DNA of 20,616 nt from Akkermansia sp. (GCA_017628435.1 JAGBZE010000109.1:1-20616); one strand, 5' to 3'. Shown: positions 6,581 to 15,017, counted from the first letter of the stretch. Numbers and translations: made by a program. Notes: generated from the sequence alone by a model not told the origin.

Positions 6581-9500
6581 ATGTTTTCTGCATTTTTCAT
6601 TCACCGCCCCAAGTTCGCCTTCGTTATCTCGATTCTGATGATGCTGGCTGGTCTGCTCTGCCTGAGCAAGATGCCCGTATCCGAATACCCGGAGGTATCC
6701 CCTCCCACCATTTCAGTGCGTATGACCTACGCCGGTGCCAGTGCCGAAGAGGTGGCTCAGGTGGTGGCTGCACCGGTGGAGGAACAGCTCATCGGCATGG
6801 ATGACCTGGAGTACTTCTACTCCTCCTGCGGCAACGACGGTTCCTTCAGCCTCACGCTCATCTTCCGTACCGGCACAGATGATGACATGGCCATGGTGAA
6901 CGTTTCCAACGCCATCAAGCGCGTGGAAGCCAAGCTGCCCAGCGAAATCAAGCAGACCGGCTACAACGTGAACAAACGCAGCGGCGACATGCTCTGCTTC
7001 ATCAACTTCATGTGCGACGAGAATAAGATGAGCATTCTCGACCTTTCCAACTGGCTGCGCATGAACGTGAAAGATAAAATCTGCCAGGTGGATGGCGTTT
7101 CCAGTGCCGATATCATTCCCAGCCGCAACTACTCCATGCGAGTATGGATGAATGCCACCCGCATGAGTGCGCTGAACATCACCCCGTCTGATGTGAGCGA
7201 AGCCATCAAGGCTCAGAACGTGCAGGCTGCCGCCGGTTCTGTTGGTTCAGAAGATATTCAGTCCTACGCCACGTTCAAAGTAACCGCTACCGGCCGACTC
7301 AAGACCGCCGAGGAATTCGGCAATATTGTGGTGAAGCGTGGTCAGAACGGCCACGTTACCAAGCTTAAGGACATTGCCACCGTAGAGCTGGGAGCAGAGC
7401 GCAACACCGGCTACAGCCGCCTGAATGGCATGGACAACGTGGGTATGATTATCCACCAGAACAACGAGGCCAACGCCCTGGCCACCGTAGCCAAGGTGCA
7501 GGAAGCCATGCGCCAGATTGAAAAGAACTTCCCGGACGGCATGGAGTGGCGCATGGGCTATGACCCCACCCAGGCTATCGATGCCACCATGGATGAAATC
7601 ATCGAAACCCTGTTAATAGCACTGCTGCTGGTGGTGCTGGTGACTTACCTGTTCCTGCAGGACTGGCGCGCCACCCTCATTCCGGCCATTGCCATTCCGG
7701 TCTCCCTGCTGGGTGCCTTCATGGTCATGTACCCGCTGGGCTACTCCATCAACGTGCTGACCATGTTCGGCCTGATTCTGGTTATCGGCTCCCTGGTGGA
7801 CGATGCCATCGTGGTGGTGGAAAATGTGATGCGCATCATCCAGGAGGAAAAACTCTCCCCGAAGGAAGCCACCATCAAGAGCATGAAGCAGATTACCGGC
7901 GCCATCATCGCCACCACGCTGGTAACCCTGGCGGTATACGTGCCCATCGCCTTCTACGGCGGCATGGTGGGTGTGATTTACACCCAGTTCTCCGTGACCA
8001 TGTGCGTGGCGCTCTGCATCTCCACCATCAATGCACTCACCCTCTCCCCTGCTCTCTGTGCCTTGATTCTGAAACCAGCCGGAACCAGACAGAACAAAGT
8101 TGCCACCTTCATCTTCTGGCCGTTCAACTGGATTCTGGAAACCAGCCGCCGCATCTACCTGTGGGGTGCCGGCATTCTGGTACGCCACGCCTGGCTCACT
8201 GTGCTGGCCTTCCTGCTGGTGCTGGGCGGCAACTATGTCTATTTTGCCGGTGCACCTGAAAGCTGGCACAAACTGATAAGCAGTGACAAGAAGCCAGCCA
8301 CTGCCGGCAAAATCGCTCCGCTCAACCTGATTGCACCCGCGGCGCTGAACAACTCCTTCATTCCCACGGAAGATAAGGGCAGTCTTTTCGTGATGGTGAC
8401 CATGGAAGGCACAGCCACCGCCAAGCAGCGCACCGACAAGGTGATGCGCCAGATTGAGAAGCGAGTCATCGGCATGCCCGGTGTGGATATGGTGACCGCC
8501 CAGAGTGGTTACAGCTTTGTAAGCGGCTCCGGTGAACACAGCGGTATGATGATTGTGCTGCTCGACCACTGGGATAAGCGCCAGAGCCCCGATATGCACG
8601 CCAGCGCTATTGCAGAGCGCATCAACGCCGCCTGCGCAGACATTCCCCAGGCCAGCATCATGGCTATGACCCCGCCCGCCATCCGTGGTCTGGGCATTGC
8701 AGGCGGCGTGAGTGCCGTGCTGCAAGTCTCCGGTGATGCCACGCCCCAGGACCTCGGCACAGCCGTCAAGGAGCTTCAGGAGCGCCTCATGGCCCGCCAG
8801 GACCTCGTTTCCCGCACCCGCAGTGAATACGATGCGGAAACCCCGCAGATTCACCTGGAAATCAACCGTGAGAAAGCCCAGTCGCTCAATATTCCGGTGG
8901 ATTCGATTTTCCGCACCCTGCAGAGCGTGATGGCCTCCTCCTACGTGAACGATTTCACCCTGAACGGCTTCAACTTCAAGGTGCAGATTCAGGGTGGCAC
9001 CAGCGACCGCCGCACGGCAGATGACATCCTGAACCAGATGGTTCGCAACGAAAAGGGCGAAATGGTGCCGCTTTCCGCCGTGTGCTCACTCTCCTACCGC
9101 ATGGGCCCGGGCCGCTACAACCGCTTCAACCAGTACATGAGCGCAGATATCTCCGTAACCCCGGCTATGGGGGTAGGCTCCGGCCAGATTATGGCGGAAA
9201 TCGAACGCGTCGTAGGCGAGATGAACAAGGAGGAGCGTGACGCCGGACGCAATCTGGTGTGGGAAGTAAGCTGGAAGGACCTCTCCTACCAGGAACGCCA
9301 GAACGATGGCAAGATTGGTCCGTTGATTGCCATGGCCATGATTTTCGCATACCTCTTCCTGGTGGCTCAGTATGAAAGCTGGACCACGCCGGTACCGGTG
9401 ATGCTTTCTGTGAGCGTCGCAACCATGGGTGCACTCATGGGCGTGCAGCTCTTCGGGCTCAGCATGTCCATCTATGTGCAGCTGGGGCTGCTGATGCTCA

Positions 9501-9835
9501 TCGGTCTGGCTGCCAAGAACGCTATTCTCATGGTCGAATTCAGTAAGGAAAACCACGAGGAAGGCGTGCCGGTGAAGCAGGCTGCGCTGAATGGTGCCGG
9601 TATGCGCTACCGAGCCGTGCTCATGACCGCAGTCTCCTTCCTCTTCGGCGTCATCCCGCTGGTGGTGGCCACCGGCTCTGGTGCCGCAAGCCGTGTCGAA
9701 ATCGGCGTGACTACCTTCTTCGGCATGCTGCTGGCCACCGTCTTCGGTATCTTCATGGTACCGGGCCTGTACTCCATATTCGCCCGTATGCGCGACTGGA
9801 CAGCGGCCAAGGTTTCCGGTGATAAACTGCCGTAA
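6581..9835 (+). CDS. RND multidrug efflux pump, inner-membrane permease (HAE-1/AcrB family)
   Basis: A 1084-residue proton-driven pump of the inner membrane, close to AcrB (1049) in length. The N-terminus FFIHRPKFAFVISILMMLAG is the family's first helix, followed by KMPVSEYPEVSPPTI. The transmembrane-4 motif VIGSLVDDAIVVVENV carries the proton-relay Asp407 and Asp408. The transmembrane-10 motif LIGLAAKNAILMVEFSKE carries the essential Lys (Lys979). Both halves have the large periplasmic porter loops expected of a hydrophobe/amphiphile exporter rather than a metal exporter. Compared with AcrB there is an extra stretch of about 35 residues (558-592) between TM7 and the porter start NSFIPTEDKGS. 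It pairs with the tandem adaptor just upstream, and a strong terminator follows. The outer-membrane channel must be encoded elsewhere. Substrates cannot be read from sequence. Confidence 0.93.
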   Translation: MFSAFFIHRPKFAFVISILMMLAGLLCLSKMPVSEYPEVSPPTISVRMTYAGASAEEVAQVVAAPVEEQLIGMDDLEYFYSSCGNDGSFSLTLIFRTGTDDDMAMVNVSNAIKRVEAKLPSEIKQTGYNVNKRSGDMLCFINFMCDENKMSILDLSNWLRMNVKDKICQVDGVSSADIIPSRNYSMRVWMNATRMSALNITPSDVSEAIKAQNVQAAAGSVGSEDIQSYATFKVTATGRLKTAEEFGNIVVKRGQNGHVTKLKDIATVELGAERNTGYSRLNGMDNVGMIIHQNNEANALATVAKVQEAMRQIEKNFPDGMEWRMGYDPTQAIDATMDEIIETLLIALLLVVLVTYLFLQDWRATLIPAIAIPVSLLGAFMVMYPLGYSINVLTMFGLILVIGSLVDDAIVVVENVMRIIQEEKLSPKEATIKSMKQITGAIIATTLVTLAVYVPIAFYGGMVGVIYTQFSVTMCVALCISTINALTLSPALCALILKPAGTRQNKVATFIFWPFNWILETSRRIYLWGAGILVRHAWLTVLAFLLVLGGNYVYFAGAPESWHKLISSDKKPATAGKIAPLNLIAPAALNNSFIPTEDKGSLFVMVTMEGTATAKQRTDKVMRQIEKRVIGMPGVDMVTAQSGYSFVSGSGEHSGMMIVLLDHWDKRQSPDMHASAIAERINAACADIPQASIMAMTPPAIRGLGIAGGVSAVLQVSGDATPQDLGTAVKELQERLMARQDLVSRTRSEYDAETPQIHLEINREKAQSLNIPVDSIFRTLQSVMASSYVNDFTLNGFNFKVQIQGGTSDRRTADDILNQMVRNEKGEMVPLSAVCSLSYRMGPGRYNRFNQYMSADISVTPAMGVGSGQIMAEIERVVGEMNKEERDAGRNLVWEVSWKDLSYQERQNDGKIGPLIAMAMIFAYLFLVAQYESWTTPVPVMLSVSVATMGALMGVQLFGLSMSIYVQLGLLMLIGLAAKNAILMVEFSKENHEEGVPVKQAALNGAGMRYRAVLMTAVSFLFGVIPLVVATGSGAASRVEIGVTTFFGMLLATVFGIFMVPGLYSIFARMRDWTAAKVSGDKLP

Positions 9836-9856
9836 CCACCTGTCTCAGCCTTTTCG

Positions 9857-9892
9857 CAACCGCCGGGTGTGCATCCCCGGCGGTTGTTTTTT
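9857..9892 (+). terminator. Rho-independent terminator of the efflux operon
   Basis: A perfect 11-bp stem (CAACCGCCGGG, 9857-9867, with its complement 9876-9886), an 8-base loop, and six T. It lies 21 bases after the pump's stop codon. Confidence 0.92.
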
Positions 9893-9905
9893 GCAAGAAT
9901 GCAGC

Positions 9906-9934
9906 TTGCAAGCCGCGGCCAAATATCATATAAT
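9906..9934 (+). promoter_or_regulatory. Strong promoter of the lipoprotein gene
   Basis: TTGCAA (9906-9911), 17 bases, and a perfect TATAAT (9929-9934). The ATG at 9942 is only seven bases after the -10 box, so transcription should begin at or next to the start codon. This supports 9942 as the start, and the mRNA is likely leaderless. Confidence 0.7.
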
Positions 9935-9941
9935 GCTGCAT

Positions 9942-10640
9942 ATGAAGAAACTTTCCCTCCTTCTCCTGGCTGCCGGCATATTCTGCAGTTCCTGCCAGCA
10001 GGCACCGCGCCCCATCATCCAGACCGAAGTGCCAATGTATACAACCAAGGAAGTAACTATCCAGCCGAAGCGTAAGAAACGCGCCGCAAAAACCCGCAGG
10101 ATTACAGAATGTTCCATGGTAACTTTGAGTGGCCCGGTAGCCAAGGAGTGGGATTTGTTCGACCGCACTGACGCGACAATGAAATACAACGAAATGCCGA
10201 TTAAGGACAAGGAAGTCCTCTTTGAAACCGTTGCCCGGGTATATGCAAATCTGCCGAAGAACAATACCCACAGCTGCGAGGCCATCAACATCGGCATCTG
10301 GAAGGAACTTACCGACAAAGGCATTGACCTCTGTTTCGATGAAGAGCCGACAGACTGGCATCCCTACATCATGTACATCCAGCCGCTTGTTGTTGCAGAA
10401 ATGACCGCTTTCTACATCAAGGCCCAGCCCGGCAGCATCAGCAACAATGAACTGGATTTGTGGCAGCAGGCCATCTGCAACTTCATTAATGCCCGCCCGG
10501 ACAATATCACTATGGCCATCCTCCTGGGTCGGCGCGATGCCCTTGCCCTTGCAGGCATTGTCATCTCTGATGTTGAGGGCGGATTCCAAGCCACCACAAC
10601 TAAGATAAACTGGGATAAATACCGCGACGCGCGCCAGTAA
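9942..10640 (+). CDS. Probable lipoprotein of unknown function
   Basis: A 232-residue protein that I do not recognise. The chosen start gives MKKLSLLLLAAGIFCSSC, a typical export signal ending in Cys18. SSC before the acylated position is a loose lipobox, so lipidation is likely but not certain. A strongly basic patch (KRKKRAAKTRR, residues about 43-53) follows an extended Pro- and Thr-rich segment. The remainder is a soluble globular domain with several Cys residues and no motif I can name. An in-frame extension back to 9819 was rejected because it would place the promoter and part of the preceding terminator inside the gene and bury the signal peptide. The gene stands alone between two terminators, so it is a single-gene unit. 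It converges with the lipoate-ligase-like gene on the other strand. Confidence 0.7.
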   Translation: MKKLSLLLLAAGIFCSSCQQAPRPIIQTEVPMYTTKEVTIQPKRKKRAAKTRRITECSMVTLSGPVAKEWDLFDRTDATMKYNEMPIKDKEVLFETVARVYANLPKNNTHSCEAINIGIWKELTDKGIDLCFDEEPTDWHPYIMYIQPLVVAEMTAFYIKAQPGSISNNELDLWQQAICNFINARPDNITMAILLGRRDALALAGIVISDVEGGFQATTTKINWDKYRDARQ

Positions 10641-10667
10641 AGGCTCCGGTACTTTTTATCATAGTCG

Positions 10668-10704
10668 CAGCCCCCGCTTCCTGCGAAACGGGGGCTGTTC
10701 TTTT
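10668..10704 (+). terminator. Rho-independent terminator of the lipoprotein gene
   Basis: A 9-bp stem (CAGCCCCCG, 10668-10676, with 10689-10697) with a 12-base loop, then TTCTTTT. The minus-strand side has no T run, so it does not look bidirectional although it lies between convergent genes. Confidence 0.82.
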
Positions 10705-10716
10705 ACTCTCTGTAAT

Positions 10717-11442
10717 TTATCTGCTCGGCTTCCGGCGGCCATGGGATTCATCATTCCACTCCGCAGATTCGTATTTGGTGCGGCAGAGCGTCTCCAGCTC
10801 TTCGTTGAAGCCAGGATACGGTTCCTCGCCCTCAACCACATTCACCACAGGCGCCAGAGCGGCGGCAAGAAGCTGTGGCCAGCCCTCCGGCGGTTCACAC
10901 TGCTGTATGAGGCCCTGGTGCAGCACAGCCCCCTTGTAGCGGCGCTGGCCGGCACCGGCAAGTTTCTGACCGGATGCATCAATAATATCACTCTTCACCG
11001 GGCTTGCCCAGCAGGCACGGCCACCATCCGGAGCATCCTCAGTAAGCAGCGTGCACTCCACCCCGCTCTGCTGAAGAGCCGTTGCAAGGGCGCCGTGAAT
11101 CCACAGGTAGAGCTGATCTGCAGGAGGATACATCACCCCTTCCTTGCCGGGCAGAGTAACGGTATAGGTATACCCTATGCGGTGGTCCACAATGCCACCC
11201 CCTGTCCAGCGGCGGATATATTCCTCCGCGCCGGGAAAAATGGATGATGCCTCGGCAACGGTATCAAAGTAGCCGAAGCTTACAGCACTGCGCTCCCATG
11301 TATAGATACGAAGCCAGGCTTCTGCACGGCGGGCCAGCAATTCATCTGCCGCCATGTTGGCATATCCGCTACGGGGAACCGGGTCAATCCAAAGCGTGAC
11401 GGCTCCGGGGAGCACATCACGCTGCTGAGTCTGCATCTGCAT
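10717..11442 (-). CDS. Lipoate-protein ligase / octanoyltransferase family enzyme
   Basis: A 241-residue single-domain protein of the biotin/lipoate ligase fold, which attaches lipoate or octanoate to lysines of 2-oxoacid dehydrogenase and GcvH proteins. Visible motifs are RRWTGGGIVDH (residues 77-87, the RRxSGGGxVxH acyl-binding loop) and GQKLAGAGQRR (158-168) with the presumed catalytic Lys160. Cys144 in ACWASPVKSDII sits where the octanoyltransferase LipM has its catalytic Cys. The protein lacks the C-terminal accessory domain of E. coli LplA. Both ligase and transferase remain possible, so I give no symbol. The start at 11442 (MQMQTQQRD) is preferred over an in-frame extension to 11550 that would overlap the previous gene. 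Its start is 25 bases after the stop of the last prepilin-like gene, so it is probably cotranscribed with that cassette. No terminator with a T run is visible downstream on this strand. Confidence 0.8.
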   Translation of the reverse strand: MQMQTQQRDVLPGAVTLWIDPVPRSGYANMAADELLARRAEAWLRIYTWERSAVSFGYFDTVAEASSIFPGAEEYIRRWTGGGIVDHRIGYTYTVTLPGKEGVMYPPADQLYLWIHGALATALQQSGVECTLLTEDAPDGGRACWASPVKSDIIDASGQKLAGAGQRRYKGAVLHQGLIQQCEPPEGWPQLLAAALAPVVNVVEGEEPYPGFNEELETLCRTKYESAEWNDESHGRRKPSR

Positions 11443-11467
11443 AATCTTGTCAAAATCTCGCTTCGTA

Positions 11468-12451
11468 TCAGAGCGGCTGCGGAAGAGCCACCAGGCGGGA
11501 ATAGGAACGCGTGTACTTAGCAAAGAAATCCGCCACCTTCTTGGGTGCACGGCGGCGTCCCTGGCGAATCTGCTCTACCATAGCAACGCCTTCCTCTGTC
11601 AACACTGTGATGGAAATCGTTGCAGAGTCAATACGGGCATTCTCATACGTGCGACCACCAGCCTCAATACGGTCGCCGTATACTGCAACCTTATTTGTAC
11701 GGCGATTGGATGCCACAATAGGCACGCTCACCACATCGTATTCCACACGGGCATCCTCGGCATCAGCCTTGGAATTAGTGTAGCGAATCGAAAACGATAT
11801 GTTAAGCTCCAGAATATTCTCACAAAGGAAATTCTTTTCATCATCCTGCTCAAAGCGCACATAGGCAGACTCCAGGTTTTCCTTACCCAGAAGCTCTTCA
11901 AATGTGGGACGCGGAGGCACCACCTGACGATACATAGAGAACAGGGGATACACACCCTTTTCGCTACCATCTGCACCGGGCAGGTTCAGAATCTGATCAC
12001 GGAACATCAGGCGATATCCAATCGCATTCACATCACCCTGTGTATCTCGGTTATGTGCACGAGCCACGCGATAATTCCTGCGCAAAGCAGTACTTGAGCT
12101 CACAGACGGATTGCGGTCCGCAGCACACGCAAAAAAGACACACTGAACAGAACGGGGAATCTTGAGTCCCTTCGGTACATTATCCATGCTTTCGTCAGCC
12201 TTTGCAAAAAGCCACTGATACCTATTGTCGTAGCCTCGCATCTGGAAAGACTCAAAGTCATGGCTGATAATCTGCAAGGCGGAGCGTGAACGGGTGGAGG
12301 TGCTCACGTCCTCACTCACAGCCTTCCAGAGATCTATACTCTGATTTGTCAGCTGCATAATCACCACCACCAGCATGCCGGTAATGGCCATAGCCGTCAT
12401 AAGTTCAATCAGCGTGAAACCGCGGCGGAATGTATGTTTTCCAAGTTTCAT
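11468..12451 (-). CDS. Prepilin-like protein, resembling Verru_Chthon cassette protein C
   Basis: A 327-residue protein with a type IV prepilin leader: MKLGKHTFRRG before FTLIELMTAMAITGMLVVVI. Cleavage is expected after Gly11, and Glu at +5 of the mature chain is present. One N-terminal transmembrane helix is followed by an amphipathic segment (SIDLWKAVSEDVSTSTRSRSALQIISHDF...) and a long globular region of mixed polarity. This layout, with a LW near the helix end and a helix about residues 45-70, resembles the Verru_Chthon cassette C family, a group of prepilin-like proteins known from Verrucomicrobia. The assignment is from memory of the family. These proteins are thought to be processed by a prepilin peptidase and displayed or exported by a type II/IV-like machine. 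None of the machinery genes lies in this window. It is third in the minus-strand cassette, 36 bases after the previous gene. Confidence 0.75.
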   Translation of the reverse strand: MKLGKHTFRRGFTLIELMTAMAITGMLVVVIMQLTNQSIDLWKAVSEDVSTSTRSRSALQIISHDFESFQMRGYDNRYQWLFAKADESMDNVPKGLKIPRSVQCVFFACAADRNPSVSSSTALRRNYRVARAHNRDTQGDVNAIGYRLMFRDQILNLPGADGSEKGVYPLFSMYRQVVPPRPTFEELLGKENLESAYVRFEQDDEKNFLCENILELNISFSIRYTNSKADAEDARVEYDVVSVPIVASNRRTNKVAVYGDRIEAGGRTYENARIDSATISITVLTEEGVAMVEQIRQGRRRAPKKVADFFAKYTRSYSRLVALPQPL

Positions 12452-12487
12452 GATTTCGTCAGAAAAAAAGTGGGAAAATTATAGCAA

Positions 12488-13237
12488 TTAGCGACGGATG
12501 GAAAGATTTGCAGAGAACAGAGGGCGTCCCAGCTTCTTCCAGCTCTTACCCTTGTAACGGGCCGGGTTAGGCGGTGACATATGGTAAAAATCAGCACGGC
12601 AGAAAAGCACACCACCCCAGGGGTCGCGGTCACCGGCACGGGACACATACTTCTCAGGGTTGCTGGACTGGCTGACCACACCCGGAGAATTCACCAACTT
12701 ATACTCGCCGTCAGACTTCAACTCCAGCTGAGTCATCTTCACCAGGAACACAGGACCTACGGCATCACGGATATCATCACGGTGCACCGGGTCATCCATG
12801 GGGCAAGCTATGGAAACCAACTGCACATCCTTGCCGGGAACACTCTTACCAGCCGGCACAGCAGGATAAGTACCATCCTTGCGGGCAGGCTTAGACAAAT
12901 CCGCGCGGTAGGAGAATACCACAATGGCACTGCTGGGTTTTGCCGTCTTTCTGAGCCAGTGGAACCCCTTATCAAAAGTACTGAGATACTGGTTCTCGCT
13001 GGATGAAGTGGCATTAGAACCGGCAATCTCATCCGCACGAAGGAAACTCATCTCCGCGCGAAGGATACCGGTGATACGCTCCGATTCCTGACGAGTAAGC
13101 GCCTGGCGCACAAGCCCACGAGCAGGAACAAAAACAGTCAGGAATATCGACAGCAGAACACCCACCAGCGCAATGGCCAGCAGGGTCTCCATCAAAGTGA
13201 AACCCCTGAAACGATGAGAAGAGAGGATTTTTTTCAT
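12488..13237 (-). CDS. Prepilin-like protein, possibly Verru_Chthon cassette protein B
   Basis: A 249-residue protein with a class III (prepilin) leader: MKKILSSHRFRG, cut before FTLMETLLAIALVGVLLSIFLTVFV, with Glu at +5. A single hydrophobic helix is followed by a soluble domain containing RQESERITGILRAEMSFLRAD and a C-terminal half ending in basic residues (SANLSIRR). I rank it as the B-type member because of its position between the D-like and C-like genes, but sequence similarity to that family is less clear than for the other two. The ATG start fits the short basic leader. The gap to the preceding gene is 23 bases, with no promoter or Shine-Dalgarno sequence visible in it, so it depends on the promoter near 14060. 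Confidence 0.65.
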   Translation of the reverse strand: MKKILSSHRFRGFTLMETLLAIALVGVLLSIFLTVFVPARGLVRQALTRQESERITGILRAEMSFLRADEIAGSNATSSSENQYLSTFDKGFHWLRKTAKPSSAIVVFSYRADLSKPARKDGTYPAVPAGKSVPGKDVQLVSIACPMDDPVHRDDIRDAVGPVFLVKMTQLELKSDGEYKLVNSPGVVSQSSNPEKYVSRAGDRDPWGGVLFCRADFYHMSPPNPARYKGKSWKKLGRPLFSANLSIRR

Positions 13238-13260
13238 ATCTTAAAACTATCGGCTCGGCT

Positions 13261-14013
13261 TTAGTGAACTTCACGGAACACCTGGTCATCCGTGCGCAGC
13301 AGGCTCACATCACCGGAAGGCCACAGGCAGACACCCTTGGCGCCAGCAGGTCGCACCTCACGGCCGTCCTTGATTGTATCGCGTGGCACAATACCATCTG
13401 CCGCGTTACGGCCTCGCCCGGGTCGGCCATTGATGAGCACGAGGCGCTGCGGGCAAGTAAGGTTCAAAGGATCTGCCATGGGAGCCACAAAGCGCCCCTT
13501 TTCATCAAATTCCACATAGTAGATGCGGCACTGACCACGCCCCGGGAGGCGGGTAACATCTTCACCAATCATGGACCCGACAGCACCATCCTCACGGGGA
13601 AGAGGCTTACTATATGTGGGAGAGAAGAACACCCCCGGCGGCAGAGTTGTACCGGAAGAAGTGGAAACCCACTTACCATCAGCAGCAACATCTGTACCAT
13701 CAAAGACATCCTTACCATCGCCCTTGCGGAAAACCTGCACCGTCATGTATCGGAGGTGAACAGTATCAGCCTTATCATCCTTCGGGTCAGACACGATGAT
13801 GAGACGGGTATAAGTGTCATTACCCTGTGCCGTTGCACGAGCCTCCAGCAGCATGGATTCCAGCAGCTCTACGCCAGACTCAATACCGCGCCCCTTACCG
13901 GCATCTCTGAGCACCCCGGCAGCCATGGTCATCACAACAGCCAAAATGGCAATCACCACAAGGAGTTCCACCAAGGTGAAACCCTTTTTAATCTGACGGC
14001 AAATCTTCTTCAT
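13261..14013 (-). CDS. Prepilin-like protein, resembling Verru_Chthon cassette protein D
   Basis: A 250-residue protein, first of the cassette. The start at 14013 gives MKKICRQIKKG followed by FTLVELLVVIAILAVVMTMAAGVL, a near-ideal prepilin leader with Glu at +5. An in-frame extension to 14079 was rejected because it overlaps the promoter. After the helix comes GRGIESGVELLESMLLEARATAQGNDTYTRLIIV, an amphipathic helix then strand. This 'select the variables, linearise, then R-x-I/V strand' pattern is common to GspH-like pseudopilins and the Verru_Chthon D family. The C-terminal part (LNLTCPQRLVLINGRPGRGRN...GVCLWPSGDVSLL) reads like a GspH-type beta domain. A minor pseudopilin role is plausible, and its partners are the next two genes. 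Confidence 0.75.
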   Translation of the reverse strand: MKKICRQIKKGFTLVELLVVIAILAVVMTMAAGVLRDAGKGRGIESGVELLESMLLEARATAQGNDTYTRLIIVSDPKDDKADTVHLRYMTVQVFRKGDGKDVFDGTDVAADGKWVSTSSGTTLPPGVFFSPTYSKPLPREDGAVGSMIGEDVTRLPGRGQCRIYYVEFDEKGRFVAPMADPLNLTCPQRLVLINGRPGRGRNAADGIVPRDTIKDGREVRPAGAKGVCLWPSGDVSLLRTDDQVFREVH

Positions 14014-14050
14014 ATCCATTGCAAACGCTGCATGCGAAATTCCGTGACTA

Positions 14051-14079
14051 TTCATAGCAGGTTTTATGCGTTTCTTCAA
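14051..14079 (-). promoter_or_regulatory. Probable promoter of the prepilin-like cassette
   Basis: On the minus strand, TTGAAG (14079-14074), 17 bases, TATGAA (14056-14051). The chosen start codon is 37 bases beyond the -10 box. The site lies in the 154-base gap shared with the divergent uppP gene. Confidence 0.5.
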
Positions 14080-14167
14080 TCTTTTTTTGCCGCTGTCTGT
14101 CTTTTATGTCTGCTTTTTCGTTTTAAGATTGACCTTTTTCCAGAAATAGAGTACACGAGCTCCCGTC

Positions 14168-15004
14168 ATGACCATCCAGCAATCCCTCATTCTCGGTCTG
14201 GTTGAAGGCCTGACAGAATACCTCCCTGTCAGCTCCACCGGACATCTCATTATTACCCAATACCTTCTGGGGTTGAAGGAATCTGCAGCACTGGATGCAT
14301 ACTCAGTCTGCATTCAGAGCGGCGCCATCCTGGCCGTGCTGAATCTGTACTTCGCACGCGTAAAACAGATGTGGTCTGGAGTCTGGCATCCCCAGCAGAA
14401 CAGTACAGGCTTCCACCTGGCCCTCAACCTGCTATTAGGTTTCCTGCCGGCCATGATTATCGGCTTCTTCCTGGCCGGCCCCATCAAGGATTACCTCTTC
14501 AACGCCGAGACGGTGCTGATTACGTGGGCACTGGGTGGCATTGTCATTCTGCTCTTCGTGCGTTACAACATGAAAAAAGGCAACGGCCGTTGCCACACCG
14601 GCATCGAACTGGAGGACATGAGCTGGAAACAGGCTCTCACCGTGGGCTTCATGCAGTGCATCGCCATGTGTCCGGGCACCAGCCGCAGCCTCATGACCAT
14701 GCTGGGCGGTCTGGTGGCGGGTCTCAGCATGGCTGCAGCCGTGGAGTTCAGCTTCCTGCTGGGTCTCATCACCCTGAGCGCCGCCACGGTATACGACTTC
14801 ATGAAGTTCGGCGACTCCATGGTCAACGAAATCGGCTGGGGCGCCATGATTGCCGGCACATTCATGTCCTGGCTCAGCGCCATCATTGCCGTAAAATGGA
14901 TGGTAGGCTACCTGAAGAAGCACGGTCTTGCCCTCTTCGGCTGGTACCGCATTGCCGCAGCCATTGTCATGCTGGTGCTCATCCTGAACGGCCTGACGGT
15001 ATAA
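14168..15004 (+). CDS. uppP: Undecaprenyl-diphosphate phosphatase
   Basis: A 278-residue integral membrane enzyme of the UppP/BacA family that dephosphorylates undecaprenyl diphosphate, recycling the lipid carrier for peptidoglycan and O-antigen synthesis (known for the family). The signature motifs are intact: EGLTEYLPVSSTGH (residues 13-26, with Glu13, Glu17 and His26) and PGTSRS (169-174, Arg173) followed by LMTMLGGLVAG. About eight hydrophobic segments are visible, with a short charged cytoplasmic or periplasmic loop near 134-152. The length matches the family. No Shine-Dalgarno sequence precedes the ATG. Upstream, TTGACC (14129-14134) is a good -35 box, but the element at 17-base spacing (TACACG) is poor, so the promoter is uncertain. 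It is divergent from the prepilin-like cassette. The next gene has its own -10-like element. Confidence 0.94.
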   Translation: MTIQQSLILGLVEGLTEYLPVSSTGHLIITQYLLGLKESAALDAYSVCIQSGAILAVLNLYFARVKQMWSGVWHPQQNSTGFHLALNLLLGFLPAMIIGFFLAGPIKDYLFNAETVLITWALGGIVILLFVRYNMKKGNGRCHTGIELEDMSWKQALTVGFMQCIAMCPGTSRSLMTMLGGLVAGLSMAAAVEFSFLLGLITLSAATVYDFMKFGDSMVNEIGWGAMIAGTFMSWLSAIIAVKWMVGYLKKHGLALFGWYRIAAAIVMLVLILNGLTV

Positions 15005-15017
15005 TACGCACTTTCTT

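Noticed and set aside
7613..8854. Open frame of 413 codons opposite the pump
   Set aside because: Antisense shadow with His/Gly-rich low-information sequence.
9819..9941. Upstream extension of the lipoprotein gene
   Set aside because: Would run through the efflux terminator and the TATAAT promoter and hide the signal peptide.
10668..10697. Bidirectional terminator between convergent genes
   Set aside because: Only the plus strand has a T run after the stem.
11447..12097. Plus-strand open frame opposite the third prepilin-like gene
   Set aside because: Shadow of a gene with a recognisable leader. No promoter or family match.
13264..14205. Plus-strand open frame opposite the prepilin-like genes
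   Set aside because: The minus-strand reading has clear prepilin leaders and a promoter. The plus-strand product has no motif and would overlap uppP.
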